Assembly: GCA_046351455.1 (NCBI GenBank)
Contig: JAXLYM010000019.1
Coordinates: 124,001-188,000 of the forward strand
DNA from: JADJRH01 sp046351455
GTDB lineage: Bacteria > Myxococcota_A > Polyangia > Polyangiales > Polyangiaceae
Reading direction: 5' to 3'
DNA: 64,000 nt
Position 1 is the stretch's first letter, and every line of letters starts with the position of its first letter. Below, piece after piece: positions 59,445 to 64,000 of this stretch. A program made the position numbers and the translations under genes. The notes beneath the pieces are model-generated. The model did not search any database. It saw only the letters and a program-made list of their open reading frames with translations, and was not told the DNA's origin.

Positions 59445-59978
59445 TTACCGAGCTGTCAGCGGTACGGCGAAGAAGGCCTCGACGTCCTGCTCCATCGCGG
59501 GCCGGCTCTTCCCGATCGCCGCCGACAGCTCGCCGAGCAAGAGGCCCTTCGCCTGGTCGAGCAGCTTCCGCTCCGCGAACGAGAGGTCCTTGTCGTGCCG
59601 CAACCTCGACATGTCGCGGAGCACCTTGGCCACCGCGTCCGGCGCGCCGCTCTTCAGCATCTCGGTGTAGATGCGGTGACGGCGCGTCCACGGCTGAGCG
59701 GTAGTCGCGACCTCGGGCGCGCGCAGCACGTCGAGCACCTCCTCCGCCGCGCTCGCGCTCATCACCGGCCGCAGCGAGCCGCTCGCCGCGTGCGCCGCCA
59801 CCATCACCTTCGCGCCCGTCTCGCGAATTTTGAGCACGTAGAACGGCACCTTTTGCGCGCCCGCCTCTTTCACCTCGACAGCCGTGATCTCGGCCACCCC
59901 GTGCGCGGGGTACACGACGACGTCCCCAGGCTTGTAGGTCGTGGGAGGGGCAGAAGCGGTCGCCGGCTCGGTGCTCAT
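59445..59978 (-). CDS. CarD/CdnL-family RNA polymerase-binding regulator
   Basis: 177 residues. The N-terminal RNAP-interaction Tudor-like domain is YKPGDVVVYPAHGVAEITAVE (about 15-35) with YVLKIRETGAKVMVA. The C-terminal helical domain has RHRIYTEMLKSGAPDAVAKVLRDMSRLRHDKDLSFAERKLLDQAKGLL. CarD-family proteins bind the beta subunit and stabilise open complexes at rRNA and other promoters. Myxobacteria carry both CdnL and the larger HMGA-like CarD; the 177-residue length without AT-hooks fits the CdnL type. It is divergent from nrdJ with a large gap. Confidence 0.94.
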   Translation of the reverse strand: MSTEPATASAPPTTYKPGDVVVYPAHGVAEITAVEVKEAGAQKVPFYVLKIRETGAKVMVAAHAASGSLRPVMSASAAEEVLDVLRAPEVATTAQPWTRRHRIYTEMLKSGAPDAVAKVLRDMSRLRHDKDLSFAERKLLDQAKGLLLGELSAAIGKSRPAMEQDVEAFFAVPLTAR

Positions 59979-60719
59979 AAAGGAGGGCGGCGGTTACGCT
60001 CAATCGACGCCCAGCGTCAAGGCCCGCGCACACCCGGAGGGCCGTTGTCCGCCCCCCCCGGATTTCTTCGATGTCCCGCACATTTCCACGTTCCCCTTGC
60101 GGCGCTAAATCCGCGGGATCCGAAGCCCCGGGCCCCCCATTTCAGGGGATGACTTGTGGAAAACCGGGGCAATTGTTCGGGGAGGCTTGTGGGCAGCCCT
60201 GCGCAGGCGAGCAGAAATCGTCGGATCACAAGATGTTGTGGCGCAAATTGATACCGGCCCTAGGGGTCGTGGCCGGGCGCGGCAAAATTCATTGACCAGC
60301 CGGTCGGCTGCGTGGCAGTCTCTGGGTCGAAACGCGTCGGTGAACGCTTCATCAGGGCTGGTCTCTCGCACAGCCATTCGCTTCCAACGGTGACCGTCCA
60401 GGTCACCGCCGCGCACCGACCGTCCACTTCCGTCAAGCAGGCAAACGGAACGAATCGAACCCCGCCCGGGAGACCCCGGTCGCCGGGTCGCTTCGCCATG
60501 CCTTCTTTTCGGCTTCGCATCCAACTCCCCTTATTTCCCTGAAATCAGCCGGAGTCTGGAAGTGGCGGTCGTGTTCGTGAAAGCGGGTGGCCCGAGCAGG
60601 GAAGCTCTTTCAAGGTGTTGGCCGGCGGCCGGGGAGACAGGGATTCACGTGCCATCCCGCTGGGAGGGGTGGCGGACGTGTGCCCGTCGTTTGTGACTGG
60701 ACCTGGAGGCTCATCGCAC
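59979..60719. other. 741-bp divergent spacer upstream of nrdJ
   Basis: No convincing coding frame. It contains the NrdR-box-like palindrome at 60226-60241 and short inverted repeats (for example GGCTGG...CAGCC near 60355-60383). Weak resemblance to parts of a cobalamin riboswitch near 60585-60650 was considered and not accepted. The spacer is long enough for a leader RNA. Confidence 0.4.
60226..60241 (+). promoter_or_regulatory. NrdR-box-like palindrome upstream of nrdJ
   Basis: TCACAAGATGTTGTGG. The CACAA...TTGTG dyad fits the NrdR box pattern CACWA-N-AT-N-TWGTG. NrdR represses ribonucleotide reductase genes when dATP is high. NrdR boxes usually come in pairs three helical turns apart; I find only this one, about 480 bp before the start codon. 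Confidence 0.5.

Positions 60720-64000
<3,281 letters not shown>

Noticed and set aside
60585..60660. Possible cobalamin riboswitch before nrdJ
   Set aside because: Fragments such as GGGAA, GGTG and GGAGAC occur, but spacing and order do not fit the B12 element and the conserved GCCACTG-type block is absent. A covariance-model search would settle it.

Overview
The window is a stretch of very GC-rich (about 70%) chromosome, densely packed with genes on both strands. The gene style points to a myxobacterium, most likely of the Polyangiales (Sorangium/Polyangium type). The evidence is a Hanks-type Ser/Thr kinase with a Pro/Ala/Thr-rich juxtamembrane tail, many lipoproteins that start with Gly/Ser/Thr-rich linkers and carry FG-GAP or cysteine-rich repeats, a CarD-type regulator, an ether-lipid synthase homologue, and a B12-dependent ribonucleotide reductase. 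This is inference from gene content; no rRNA or tRNA is present to confirm it.

Layout. 1-4078 (minus): a truncated zinc-ribbon protein, a NuoH subunit fused to an exported lipoprotein-like IPT+PDZ region, and an iron/B12-type ABC ATPase. 4223-16051 (plus): a PhaR-like regulator, an ECF sigma/anti-sigma pair, PspA, phosphatidylserine decarboxylase, a methyltransferase with a huge disordered N-terminus, an alkyl-DHAP-synthase-like flavoprotein, a small CxxC protein, TilS and FtsH. Several of these overlap by ATGA/GTGA, so much of the block is probably co-transcribed and deals with membrane lipids and envelope stress. 16052-16613 holds hairpins and a bidirectional terminator.

16614-27546: a small Cys-rich protein, an FG-GAP lipoprotein, the Ser/Thr kinase with in-frame tandem repeats followed by a PEGA/TPR-like protein, a beta-propeller-like lipoprotein and two outer-membrane beta-barrel candidates. 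27705-29872: a two-gene Septu-type (PtuA ATPase + PtuB HNH nuclease) anti-phage module. 29997-35375: surface/lipoprotein genes and a chromosomal AAC(3)-I-family aminoglycoside acetyltransferase. 35389-38060: RNase J translationally coupled to a CHAD protein. 38126-42191: a membrane/cupredoxin-like protein and a metallophosphoesterase fused to a STAND-type AAA domain.

42218-54876 (all minus) is a type VI secretion spike-and-cargo island: VgrG, a PAAR protein with a C-terminal anthrax-lethal-factor-like zincin, an ATPase with an altered Walker B, a 1072-residue protein with a metzincin-type HExxHxxG motif, an OmpA-like peptidoglycan-binding protein, and several lipoproteins that could be immunity proteins or adaptors. 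No sheath, baseplate or TssM/TssH genes are visible, so it is an orphan VgrG cluster. 54979-64000: a TSUP permease, a lipoprotein, a second AAA/coiled-coil membrane protein, a CarD-family regulator and the 5' part of nrdJ, preceded by a NrdR-box-like palindrome.

Most notable: the two metalloprotease candidates in the VgrG island, the NuoH-PDZ fusion, the phosphoesterase-AAA fusion, the Septu module, the intrinsic AAC(3)-I homologue, and a 91-92-bp dispersed repeat found in two convergent spacers.
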